Source of the DNA: Epiperipatus broadwayi
Lineage: Eukaryota; Onychophora; Udeonychophora; Euonychophora; Peripatidae
NCBI GenBank assembly: GCA_028023455.1
Contig: JAQFVV010012476.1
Span: 2,463,820-2,527,819, forward strand
DNA: 64,000 nucleotides
Direction: 5' to 3'
Shown: positions 22,974 to 34,237 of the stretch, piece after piece
Position numbering within the stretch: the first letter of the stretch is position 1
How the letters are laid out: every line of letters starts with the position of its first letter
Program-made: the position numbers and the translations under genes
Notes under the pieces: model-generated
The model's database searches: none
Seen by the model: only the letters and a program-made list of their open reading frames with translations
What the model was told of the DNA's origin: nothing

Positions 22974-23512
22974 TGTAATCAATAAGAAATTATTGTTTCC
23001 ATTAGTGGAAAAAGAATTGACCGACCAAAATTAAGCTCTAAGTTTAATAGACAATTTATTTTAATTAACATTTATTATACTAATTTTAAATACATTTATA
23101 AATTTTATTTAACTAACCTGGCCCTAGTATAATGATCAAGCACATTCTTAATTCACAAACTAGAATATCATATAACAAAGCATTAAATAATATTTGCAAT
23201 TTAAAACACACACATCAATAGTTCATATATGTATGCTATAGAGTATATTATTACTTGAGTCTGGGAGGCTTAAACTAAGGCAATGGCTACTTTTGAAATG
23301 AGAATAAGAAAAATGTTATTACATAGAATTTTTGAACATGGATTTAGATCTTTGTTTTCTTCCTGGTTGCTGCTTCAATTAAGAATATTTCCAGCCAGCT
23401 GGGACATTTTCTTGAGGAGTTTTATTATTATTCACGGCATTATTCTTGGAGACGGTTAAATATTGAGGGCAGATTTCCAAGTTGTTATGTAAGCATTATC
23501 CTTTTCTGGACA
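22974..23512 (-). repeat. 0.53-kb direct repeat, copy 2 (LTR candidate)
   Basis: Second copy of the repeat at 20256-20782, with the same ends. It sits between the protease and integrase remnants, where RT and RNase H would be expected. Confidence 0.5.
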
Positions 23513-23529
23513 AGTTGTAGATGTGCCTG

Positions 23530-24147
23530 TTGCTTTTTTGTCTTTAGTGATGACTCCACAATCTTTTGGTGGATTTCCTCATCATGGCAGATTTGCAAGT
23601 ATCTAATCTGGTTTTCTTGGTCTTCAAGTTTGGTTCCAAATCTAGCTCATTCTTGCTGGAATGTGAATATTCTCTTGTTGTAATCTAGGATGCATCCATG
23701 CTGGGATAGGAAATCAGACCTGATTATGACATCCTGTATGATTCTTTTGATCACAAAAAATGTGTGTTATATAATAGTTTTCTTTATTGCAACTTCCAGC
23801 CATACGTGATAGTTCTGTCTTTGTTGAATTTTGATCTGCTATTTTCATTTGATTATCCAAGCTGGGAGTCTGTGTATCAGTCCCTGCTTTTCCCATTTGG
23901 TCAGCCACACTTTAGCAATACATGATACTTGGCTGCTGGTATAAAGGAGGACATGTGCTTTTGAGGTCCCTACTTTCGAGTTAATTATTGGCAATGGGCT
24001 GATCATGAGACCCCAGGTGAGATCCTCTTTTTGGATGACCATTAACATTGCCATCATTCCCTGTCTCTGGTTCTTGGTTGCTGGTATAGTTGGTACTGGT
24101 CCTGGGGTTTGTTTTCTGGGGCCTCTATGGCTATACCCCTTTCCCAT
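23530..24147 (-). pseudogene. Gypsy-like aspartic protease remnant
   Basis: Two overlapping frames (24147-23845 and 23908-23714) give HVLLYTSSQVSCIAKVW, the active-site region of a retropepsin. The catalytic D-T/S-G has become YTSS, so the Asp is lost. A later part reads KNHTGCHNQV and resembles the 'IIGxDFL' region of the family. A Lys/Pro-rich linker precedes it (24147-24060). It lies directly downstream of the gag fragment in the same orientation. Inactive. Confidence 0.55.
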
Positions 24148-24177
24148 TTATCTCATCTAGGGTTGTTATGAACTCCA

Positions 24178-24620
24178 TCATTCCTCAACCTTTCTGATGC
24201 AGGTTTTGGTCATCATTTGTTGGACAGTTAATGGCAGGAATTGCTGAATTGTTTGAATGATGTATGTGTTCAAAAATGTAAATGTCATTAGTGCCCTTAA
24301 CATGTCAGCTTGACAGATGAAAAACTGGGTGTACGTTTCTCTGTTGCTAGGCTCGTACTTTTCCTGGAAGTGCCTGTAAAAAACGTGTCTCTGTTGATTG
24401 TCAACCCAATACTGTTTCAACAGCACCTCTTCATAAATTTTTCAGGGTTGTGGGTTTAATTTCCAGCATGTGCCATTAATTTATAGCATAACTTTGTAAA
24501 TGTTGTTTCACAATTGTTGCTTGTTCAACCATTCCTGCCTTAAAACAACAAAAAAAATCCTGGAGACTCTCCAAATGTGGTTGCCATCTCACTCCTATTT
24601 TCCCATTGAAAGTTTTTATT
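24178..24620 (-). pseudogene. Gypsy-like gag remnant
   Basis: Contains LLKQYWVDNQQ, the segment FQEKYEPSNRETYTQFFI, and RALMTFTFLNTYIIQTIQQF, in the order seen in the capsid-like gag domain of invertebrate Ty3/Gypsy elements. The upstream part in another frame (about 24.6-24.5 kb) reads IKTFNGKIG...LESLQDFF, matching the start of that domain. One frameshift or stop lies near 24.43 kb. Gag forms the particle that packages element RNA; here it is only a remnant. Confidence 0.65.
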
Positions 24621-26252
24621 TGCATTTCTATCATTGCTAATAGTAGCTCAATAGTATCATATTATCTTAATAGTTATTGCTATTCTAATATCCTATGGCT
24701 TATTGCTATTCTCCTATGGTACTAAGGCTATATCTACTTTTCCCAGTGTTCTTTACACTCATCTTGCCCTACTGTGATGACTACATATATCTAATTCATT
24801 TTAATTCCCATTTGCTGCTGCTGTTATTTTCCTAGCTCTGATAAATAATTTTTCTTCTCCAGATCTGAGTATGCTTCATCATCATCTTTTTATAAACAAT
24901 TTTTCCTTAATTTTACCTATTCTATGTCTGCTGTCTGCTCAATATCTTATTAAAACTCATTCAATATTTTTCTTTTTTGATTTAAATTACCAAATTATAA
25001 AAGCACTTTTAAGACATCTTATTCATCTTATATATATTTTCTTTCCTTTTTATTGGTATACTAATATTTTTTCACTTTGAAGTATTAGCAGTTATAAACA
25101 AACAAAAAAAATTTTTTTTGCCCACTCTCAGGGTCTTTTAGTATTCAGCCCATGTTGCAGCATCAGCAGCTAAATAAATACTATGCAGCAGTAAGACCTC
25201 ATATGCCTTGTTAACATGTTGCAACATTCCACTATCATGTTTGAAGAGCAGCACAACAAGTAGGTTCAGGGCCTGTGATACCGTGTTCTAACATAATCAT
25301 TTCATTTCACAACAAACACCACAGGACAACATGTGTACCATAATAATAGTAAATATCTTTCTACACCTGGTGGCCAGATAGATACAAGAAACTCTACCTA
25401 AATTATTTTAAGACTAAGGGCTACTGCTATTTATTTTAATGCACTTATAATAATTGAAATGAGATATTGAATATTACTTTTAAATAAAATAGACAAAAAA
25501 CATGTAAGAGGTAAATAAAATATTTAATAAGGGTTGAATTAAGTTACATTTGATTTAAAACACTACTGGGGTATCATTATTCAATTACATCTCATGCCTC
25601 ATGTTTAAATTGCAGATGTTGCGAGATTACAATATGAGATTCCAAATAAGAGTATATATGCCAATCCAGCAATCATTATTTATTTACTTATTATTAATAA
25701 ATAAGTCTACTCTAATGAAATTAGTACTATAGTAGATGATGTGAAAGAGTGGAAATAGATCTAGCATAGATATTCATAATCATAAACAAAGTGGCATGTG
25801 ATAGGTTTAGGTGCTGCCACATTTAAGGAGATTCAGCTTTTTTTTAAGTACAACCACTGAGAAACATTAGAGATAGGAGGGATGGTCAAATATCAGGCAG
25901 GAGCCTTTAGAAGTAGTCAAAAAGTGTGGCATCAGTATGAGGTCTTAGACTTTCCATCCCTGACCGTGTGATGAGGTTAGTTATCATTGGGATCATTTCT
26001 GTATGCCTGATTATTATGGAAACTAGAATATTTGAAGAATCTGACTATTTTGTTTCTGCCATTTAAATTAATCTGCATCCATAAACCAAGGCATTTCACA
26101 AAAATCAATGCAAATCATTTTATTTACTCCTATGCTTTTAAAACAGAGAATTTATTTCCAATCCCCATGCTGATTAAATAAATTAATATCTATCTACTAT
26201 CCACCCTACAATTATAATATTCTAGGTTGATAAAACTTGACAAAATATAATG
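24621..26252. other. Intergenic, AT-rich, no gene seen
   Basis: No matching 5' LTR for the Gypsy remnant was found upstream of its gag. No other gene or tandem repeat was recognised. Confidence 0.45.
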
Positions 26253-26443
26253 TAATATACCAGCGTTTCCCAACCTTTTTTGGCTCGCGTACCACTTGGT
26301 AGTACATCACGCTAAATTGTACCACTTTGTAAAAATGATTGTATTTCATGAAATTTGTTATCACATAATGAGACAAATTATATTGAAACACGCCTAAACA
26401 TCACACCGGATTATAAACTCACTGAAATTATAAACTCACTGTA

Positions 26444-26479
<36 letters not shown>

Positions 26480-26599
26480 GTTTGTTCAAAGTTTCATATT
26501 TATCTACTATTTTGTCATATTTCGTTTACTAATAAATGGTTTTAATAAAAACACAAAATTGTAAAAAAACAATTAATATATTTTCTTATCATAATCAAA

Positions 26600-27060
26600 T
26601 ATTTTTATAAAATAAATTTAGTGATACCCTTGTGCTTGTTTCGAAGAACATAATTTTTTGAAATTTGTTTCAAAAGATGCATTCAATCTGTTTCGATACT
26701 TATTTTTTTTAAAAATATATGAAGAAAAAGCTCTTTGTACTAATTCCGTACTAGTAAATGGTAATAATAATTTAAGAGCGTTCTCAGAAAGTTGTTCATA
26801 TTCTTTAATTAATGTTTAACCAAAAATTAATTAGATTGTGTCGAATTCTACTTGTAAAGTTCTGTCATATGATAATTCTATTAAATTTTCTTTATCCTTT
26901 ATTGTTAATGATGTAGCTTTTGCTAAATTTTATTCATAGAAGGGGTTTGAAATCCAATTATCATTTGTGTTTTCGGGTTTTGGAAAATATTCCATGAAAG
27001 ACAATTTTAATTCTGTTAAATGTGCTATTATATTTTCTCATATATCTTGCGACAGACTAA
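26600..27060 (-). pseudogene. hAT transposase C-terminal remnant (ZBED5-like)
   Basis: Minus-strand translation gives LKLSFMEYFPKPENTNDNWI, then NPF, then LTIKDKENLIELSYDRTLQV, then LSENALKLLLPFTSTELVQR followed by AFSSYIFKKNKYRNRLNAS. The last block is the hAT dimerisation signature (LLPF...T..L...FS......K.RNRL), and the order of blocks matches ZBED5/SCAN-type hAT proteins. Scattered stops break it. No BED finger or catalytic segment is present, since the N-terminal two thirds are deleted. Confidence 0.75.
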
Positions 27061-27487
27061 CTTTATTTTCAAACAAAATAATATGTAGAGTTTCCAATAC
27101 TTCCGGTTGATTGTTTTCGATACACTGTTTCCAAAAATCTAATTTCTTAATCATACTTTTAATTTTATCATTAACATTAAAGATCGTTATCGACTGTACA
27201 TATAAACAACTTTACTGTATAATATTATTAATGAAAATAATTTTTATGAATCTGTTAAATGTGTTATTATATTTTATCATATATCTTGAGACAGACTAAC
27301 CTTATTTTCAAACAAAAAAATATGTAGAGTTTCCAATACTTCCGGTTGATTGTTTTCGATACACTGTTTCCAAAAATCTAATTTCTTAATCATACTTTCA
27401 ATTTTATCATTAACATTAAAGATCGTTATCGACTGTACATATAAACAACTTTACTGTATAATATTATTAATTAAAATAATTTTTATG
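27011..27487. repeat. 238-bp tandem duplication inside the hAT element
   Basis: 27011-27248 and 27249-27487 are about 95% identical; both contain TGTAGAGTTTCCAATACTTC and AAAGATCGTTATCGACTG. The duplication arose within the transposon after or during its internal deletion. Confidence 0.9.
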
Positions 27488-27637
27488 AATTTTAGGAAAA
27501 AAACGTTTCTATGATATTTTTATGATTTAATTTTTTTTATGACCGCCATTATTGATTATTTTTCGTGTACCACCAACTAGCAACTCGCGTACCACCAGTG
27601 GTACGCATACCACAGGTTGGGAAACACTGTAATATAC

Positions 27638-28790
27638 GATTAAAAAAATTATATGATCGCTAGAGTGGCTAACACGTTTTACTAACGATTATAGATTTTC
27701 ACTTCTATATTGTTTATAATAACACATAATAATTAATTTATAATTCCCAAGCTGATCATGTATCAAAAGAGAGGAGGATTTTAGGCGAATTTAAAAGTCA
27801 CACAAATGAGTAGCAACTCTTCAGCTCGGAAATCATGTAGGCATGAAATATCATATATAATCAATAACAGAAATCATAGATTCCCAAGTAAAAGAATAAG
27901 CTTTATTAGATTTATAGGATATTACATTACATTTTAACACATATTTACAAGATGGAGGTGAGAGCTTAGCTTTAAAAATACAATACAATTAAGTTAAGTG
28001 TCAAACTTTAATGATACAACACGTAATAAGAATTTTAATTAAGAGTTCAGAATGACAGCCTTTTTACTCTTGGGTATCATTTTACCTTCGATTATTTGAA
28101 GTCTGCACACTTGATGGGAGAGTCAGGTTTTTTCTTTAATAGCATCCACATTTTGAAGATATATACATACACAGCAGTTTGAGTTCAGGTTTGTTTCATT
28201 TGTATTATGGGAAGCTTCATACTTCCATAGCCTCCCAATGTTATTAGTAATATCCAAAGCGAATTTATTCTTTGTTGCAGTTATACATAAATTGTATAAA
28301 TTATAAATGATGTACTCATCCACTTACTCCTCGCACATTGTTAGGTTAAATGATGATCTGGATGGAGAATAGAGTAACAGTAATAGCATAACCTTAACAT
28401 TTAACAGCAACAATGACCTACCAATGACAACAATGATAACAAGATAGAATAGCCTCTCATTGCTAAAAAACTTTAGCTTTTATTTCATTCTTTCCTATCT
28501 TTTGGATTCATCAAACATTGCGTCATCAAACCAAGTGGTCTCTCTGGTCTGTTCTATATATCCCTTCAGGTAATGGATGCTTTTAGTGGCACATGTTGAG
28601 ATTACAATTTTAATCCGACCATATTTTTCTCTACCTGGGTTTGGTAGATCAGAAGCACATGTCGAAATTGCAATTTCAATCCAACCACCTTTTAAATTTA
28701 CATGAATTTAGACTTAAAATGCTTTTAACAATTTTTTTTAAATGACGAGTTTAAGAATATTTCTCAGCTCTATTATCTTTTCCCCCTCCC
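27638..28790. other. Intergenic; short degenerate duplication, no gene seen
   Basis: At about 28590-28690 a roughly 62-bp unit (GCACATGTTGAGATTACAAT type) occurs twice. A 66-codon minus-strand frame at 28123-28323 has no recognisable motif and is not called as a gene. Confidence 0.4.
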
Positions 28791-28808
28791 ACTATGACGT
28801 TTACTTTT

Positions 28809-28916
28809 TTTTTTTTTCATATGTCATAGCATCTGCCGGGACGCGAACCCACACCCGTCTGCAACCAACTACTTGCTTGCATGGCGGCTGCGATACCTCT
28901 CGGCTAACAACGCAAG
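28809..28916 (-). mobile_element. tRNA-derived SINE with poly(A) tail and 18-bp target duplication
   Basis: On the minus strand the 108-bp insert has a box-A-like TTAGCCGAGAGGTATCGC, a consensus box B GGGTTCGCGTCCC and a 3' poly(A) (plus-strand T-run to 28817). Identical flanks ACTATGACGTTTACTTTT at 28791-28808 and 28917-28934 are an 18-bp target-site duplication, diagnostic of LINE-mediated retroposition. The insert ends soon after the tRNA part, so it is a very short SINE or a retroposed tRNA pseudogene. The perfect duplication implies a young insertion. Confidence 0.9.
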
Positions 28917-28934
28917 ACTATGACGTTTACTTTT

Positions 28935-31540
28935 AAAAGTTAAAATAAATATTGTAGAATTTTATAATTTAAAATATTACATAAATCTGATCTAAACAAT
29001 AATAATAACGCGATTATTAAATCTTATAAAATTACGTGTTACAAATCTAATAATTGCCTGCAGTGCGTTAGACTTTATATTGAAGTGTGTGCGTATACGA
29101 TGTTTTTAAATAAATGTACATATATTTTTTAATATTACACACAAAGTCCAAAATTCGAGGTCAGAACCTATGTAAGATAATAATAATAATAATGGGTGAG
29201 AGGTTAAGAGATGATAGAACTGAAGTGAAACTAAGATTTGAATTCAAATCTTACTGTTTCAATATCTATCTGTGTATTTACCTGTTCATTCACCGATCTT
29301 CAGACAACTAGCTGACTGTTTCCATTCATCAGCGTTGACAAAGGTAAGTTTACATATCAGATGCTACAAGAATAGATAAAACCAGTTTACTGTTGATCAT
29401 TTGTTCAACATTTAAAGTAAATAAGCAATCAAAACAAGATTGAAATAAACAACTGTTAATAATTATAATATTTACCGAACTGTAAAATGCTATATTTTAA
29501 TTGCCTGAGATGAAACCGTTTTTTTTCTTTTAATTACATATAGATTAGACTGTTTATTTAATATATATGTGTGGGTGTGCTCTCGGCGTGTAGTACTTTA
29601 ATTGGGCTGCCATATTGTAATGTGAGTCGCTATATTTTATTCGTGTTTGTCTGCAGCTATTTTTATGCATGGAGTTTTATTATTTAAAATAATAGTGCTT
29701 TTCTTATAACGTTTTGTTTCTTTCTAAAAGTTGATTTCAAAAGGATGAAGAAAAATTATGTATATTTCTAGCAAAAAATTTTCAAGCTATACTGCATTGT
29801 TATTGAGATCTTTGATATATAGATGATAGAACAGTAAATAATGAACCCTTAATTTATAACATAATTTTATGCATATTTTTTTGCTGTACAAAAAAAAAAA
29901 ACATATATCAATAAAATATTTTTATTTCTTATTACAAATCTCCTGATCAGATAGAAATCGTATACCAATACCACGGTAAAAAAATAATTTACTTAACTTG
30001 GTGAGGCACTTTGTATACGCTAGTTTTAAATACTTAGTTTTACAAAAAATAAGTCTCCCATGAATATTGTGTATATGTTATCAGTGTTTGTTTAATTTTT
30101 CACAATGTCTATCCATCTTCTCAAAACTCCTCTCTTTTACACCCCCCCCCATTTGAGTATTGTTTATTTATAGTCACTCATTCAAGTAAAATTATTTTTT
30201 AATATTGGCATCTCTAAGAAGTCCGAAATTGTTTTCTTTCCTAACCCTCTCAGCTGTTTTTTCACGCAAAACAATATTTTATGGATGAACTATTACAAGT
30301 CTATTTTTATGGTAGTTTTATAAAACGTTTACCCAGATGTATTTAATATTTGATGATGCCAACGCCAAAGAGATAGATAATTGTTAATACCGAAAGGATG
30401 ACTTATTGTAAATTCTACTTTATAAAAATCACTATTTCCAAAATTGACTTTATTTATTGGTGGATTTTAGAATTTACTTTAGCTTTAGATATCCTAGAAG
30501 GTGTTTGAAGTCCTCTTACTATATTATGATATTGGTAGTTACTGCTAAATTGACGTCAATTGAAAATCATGAGAATGACATTTTTCCGAATATTTATTTA
30601 CTTTTTCAGGTTACTTATATGCGTTCTTATGACGATGGAATTAATCAATGTTGGTCAGGTACTTATTTCATCACTAACGTTTCTAAATAATGTTTATATT
30701 TCTAATAGGCTACATTATGTAATAACATGGATAACAATTTGAATTTGTTCTTCGTGCTTCAGATGAAATTTCAGACCTAAAGTAATCATTTTTTTATTTT
30801 TCTTATTATACATTATATTTTCAAGAGACATTACCTCTTCTTTAATGTAAAGCACCTGAATTGATAATTTTTATAAGTCATTTATAAGAATAAAAATTAT
30901 CCGATGACATCACTTTTACACAATAGGAACTGATTTCTATGCACTTTTAAGACCTTGAGGAGGGATGAAACCAAAGCATATGACCAAAGATATTCGAAAA
31001 TGTTTTATTCATAAGATATGCATTTTGAGCTAAACCATTACTCATCTGTGGCTCCAGACTACAATCTATGGTACATATCTTTATTATTGCTCATGTATAT
31101 ATGTTGCAAATTCCTACAGTTTAATTGACAACTGTCAAACTTGTTTCCCACATACCTTTGATAGAATTCACTTAATGGAAGTATATTAATAAATTTTATT
31201 AGTATTTGATTACCCTAGAAATTAACCAATAATAAATAATCTTTCTATAATGAAAGTTTTACTACATGCGTCTAATGTAAGGTAAGAGAGCTGGTTTCTA
31301 TCCACTTTTAACACCTTGTGGAGGGATGTAATCATACACAGATAGAAAAGACGTGTGAAAAATATGTATGATTTCCATGAGGCATCTGTCATGCAGAATC
31401 AATACATATCAATTGTCCCAGACCACAATTTTCCACATATATCTTTCTCATTATTTAGTATATATAGATAACCACTTACTACAGGTTAACAAATTTCAAT
31501 AGTCGTTAAAGATTAAAGTTGTTGACTAAGACTTTTGAAA
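28935..31540. other. Intergenic with a diverged ~230-bp direct repeat
   Basis: 30926-31150 and 31283-31510 share TTTCTATGCACTTTTAAGAC / TTTCTATCCACTTTTAACAC, then GGAGGGATG and further spaced matches. No gene was recognised. The rest is plain AT-rich sequence. Confidence 0.45.
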
Positions 31541-31629
31541 TTAAATTCTTCTAAAGAATGAGTTATGGATACAAGTAAGACTACTTTTGGATTCACTAAA
31601 AAGAAGAAGGATCATGACTGTTTTTTCAG

Positions 31630-31870
31630 ACAATGAACAAAATATGAATGCTTTCATTAAAAAAATTGTCATTTTCTAATGGAGGAATGACAAATGTGGA
31701 GCCTGTAATAAAGATGTAGATTTAAAGGTAGATGACCGACTATGGATTAGATGCCCTAATAAGCAGTGGAGGATTAAAATTCCAAAGAGAAGACAAGCAT
31801 TCTTTGATTATAGATATATTAGACCTTTTTTTAATGTATTAAAAAGAATAAATATATGGATCTGTAAAAT
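31630..31870 (+). pseudogene. Possible zinc-ribbon fragment of a Merlin/IS1016-like transposase
   Basis: A frame near 31680 reads CGACNKDVDLK, then DDRLWIRCPNKQWRI, then KRRQAFFDYRYI. The layout CxxC, hydrophobic strand, Trp-x-x-Cys, basic run, 'FF' resembles the N-terminal zinc ribbon of Merlin/ISXO2-type DDE transposases, but the fourth Cys is replaced. No catalytic domain could be followed downstream. Weak; another zinc-ribbon protein is possible. Confidence 0.28.
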
Positions 31871-33440
31871 GATAATCCTAATAAATCAAAGAATGGCTCT
31901 TTAATAATCTTGTAAATTGGTGAATAGAATATTTAAATTATCTTTTGAAAAACGATACAAGAATAGAAATGACTTTTTATGATATATATGTTTGTCTTTC
32001 TTGTTTATATTTGGATAATGTCAATCGGATTAATGAAATCAAAATATCTTAAAAAAAAAAACGAGCGCAAGTTTTGACAAAATACTTAAAGAAATTTAAA
32101 AATATTGTGATAATATTTTGACATCAAAAATATTTAATTTTTAAAAAATAAATAGAATGTAAAGTTGTAACTCTTATCTTAAGGATATTTTTATTATCCG
32201 TGTTTAAAAATATCTGGATAAAAACATAGGTTTTTTCCAATCATAGATGGTTAATATCAAGAAGCCTTGTTGTGAGAAATTACAGAAGGTAGTGTGTGAA
32301 ACAAAAATGACTATATATTGTTTTCATCCATTTTATAAAAGCATTTTATTTTAATATACACAGATTATAGTACTGTTTGAATTTCACTGGTCTTCAATTA
32401 ACGTTAATTTTTATTAGACAGGTTTTTTTAATGGAATGTGAAAAAGAGTTATTTGTACAGGTAGAAAATAAAAGGAATTTAGAATTAAAATGCGGTGTTA
32501 AACAGGATGTGTTTTCAATTTTTATGGTTTCGTTCTTTGGAAGTATTTATAGCAACAAAATTAATCAGGGATGAAGATGAGATACACACGTGAAGATAAT
32601 TTTTTTATTTTAGTCAATAATATGCAAAAACAAAAACGTCATTTTGGGATCTAAATGTACAGGAAGCGGATATTTGTGCAGTTTTTACCAATTTCCGAAA
32701 TATTCGTCATGTTTTTAATACAGTGTATAAATATTGTTTTATTAATTAATGTTAAAATAGTAAATCCTTTATCAACTTATGTGGAAATATCTTCAGCATT
32801 CTTTAGATGGATGGTTATTAACTAAATGTAAACCAATTTAAATATCAAGGAAGATTTTTAACTAGAGTAGTAGATTTAACTTCTATAACGGTGGACATAC
32901 CACAATGCGCTGCTTTTGTTTTAAAAAGTTTAAATATAATGAAATACTATTACAATTAAATTAGTTGTTTATAAAACTAATATTTTATTAATTTATCATA
33001 GGATAGTGAGACTTAGAGATTTTTTGACAAAGCATGAAGGCATTAGTAAAGATTCATTTTACGGATTTTCAGCAAAATTTAAAAAATATATTAGCAGGAT
33101 CATACGACGACATCAATATATTCTTCGACTTGGTGAATATATTACTATTATAGAATTCATTATTCTACAATCACATCTTAATTAGACTGGACGTATGAAA
33201 TTAGACTTGAAATGAATAAACAATCCAAGACTTCTTAAAATGCTATTTTATAAAAAACATTTTGTGAGAAGTAAATTCTATTTACATTATAAAGACTCTC
33301 AAAGTCACTGTACGCAAGTAAAAGATTGATTGGTTCCAATGGCACACAGTATGAAGGTTCTTCAGGAAGAAAGGTTTGTTTTGCATAAGAAATAACAAAC
33401 TTGCATTGCAAAATATCAAATAAAAAGAATAATGGACCAC
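31871..33440. other. AT-rich, no gene supported
   Basis: A 65-codon plus-strand frame at 32377-32574 and scattered short peptides may belong to a degraded coding element, but no motif is recognisable. Confidence 0.35.
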
Positions 33441-33446
33441 CTTGTT

Positions 33447-34231
33447 CTATAAGGGGATGTTTATTTTCTGGAAAAGGATGTATGCCTCAGATACTATCGC
33501 TTTGGTCATATTTGATTGGGTGATCATGCACATGGTTTTACCAGGTCCATCAATAGGTGCAGGGATTGAAATAGGTGTAAGTTGTAAGATTAGAGCCATA
33601 TGATCAGAGAAAGCAACAGGGGCCAAGGCTGCATCAAGGTTGAAATGGAGGTCTGGGGTGTAGTAAACCCAATCAATCAGGGACTTTTTAGTTTTAGTAT
33701 AGAAAGAGTAGGCTTCAGGAGGGAAGAAGCCCTCTCCACACATTAATCTGCGATTTATTAGATGCAAAAATCTCTTGTTGAAGACATTGTATGTGGTGTT
33801 AAAGTCTCCCAGAAGAATAGTAGGGGAGGCTCTGTTAGCGTTGATGGCATTTAGGATGTGGATTATTTTTAGATATTGAGAGGTGTCTTTGGCTGTATAT
33901 ATATATAAGCTATGATGATCGGATAACCCCAATAGTCTATTTCTATGATAATATTATTGGCATCTAGGAATAGAATGCTAAAACTGTTTGGTGGTGTTGA
34001 CTTGCTGAGAAGAATACTGACTCCACCTGAAGCAGAATGGCCTATGAAAAATCTAGTAAATCCGAGAGACGAGAGAAGAGATAGTGTTTTATGATCGGGC
34101 TTATGGTGTTATTTAGTTTCACCCATAAGAAGTATATGAGGGGAGCAGAGCAAGAGCCAGTTTTTAATAGCTAGAACTCTATCAATTGAGTTGATGCCGT
34201 GAATGTTAATGCCAGCAATTTTGCAGAACAT
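33447..34231 (-). pseudogene. LINE ORF2, endonuclease domain only
   Basis: ATG at 34231. Endonuclease motifs: INIHGI near the start, GETK (metal-binding Glu) near 34.11 kb immediately followed by a stop, ASGGVSILLS, then in the frame 33932-33447 TILLGDFNTTYN, GFFPPEAYSFYTK and FSDHMALIL. It is colinear with the endonuclease of the LINE at 14.2-14.9 kb (GDFNSTYD, GFFPHDACSFYTK, FSDHHAIML). The protein ends at SEAYILFQKINI, where the other LINE continues into its RT. Confidence 0.75.
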
Positions 34232-34237
34232 GATAGA

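Larger units (their letters stand above)
26261..27629 (-). mobile_element. hAT DNA transposon, internally deleted, with 8-bp target duplication
   Basis: Terminal inverted repeats are CAGCGTTTCCCAACC (26261-26275) and GGTTGGGAAACACTG (27615-27629), one mismatch. The subterminal parts also pair (GCTCGCGTACCAC and CTCGCGTACCACC). Identical 8-bp flanks TAATATAC occupy 26253-26260 and 27630-27637, the target duplication length of the hAT superfamily. The interior holds a decayed C-terminal transposase on the minus strand, a CA/TA microsatellite at 26443-26479 and a 238-bp tandem duplication. At 1.37 kb it is too short to be autonomous. Confidence 0.93.

Noticed and set aside
27111-27299. 62-codon plus-strand frame
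   Set aside because: Lies inside the hAT element across its tandem duplication, on the strand opposite to the transposase remnant.
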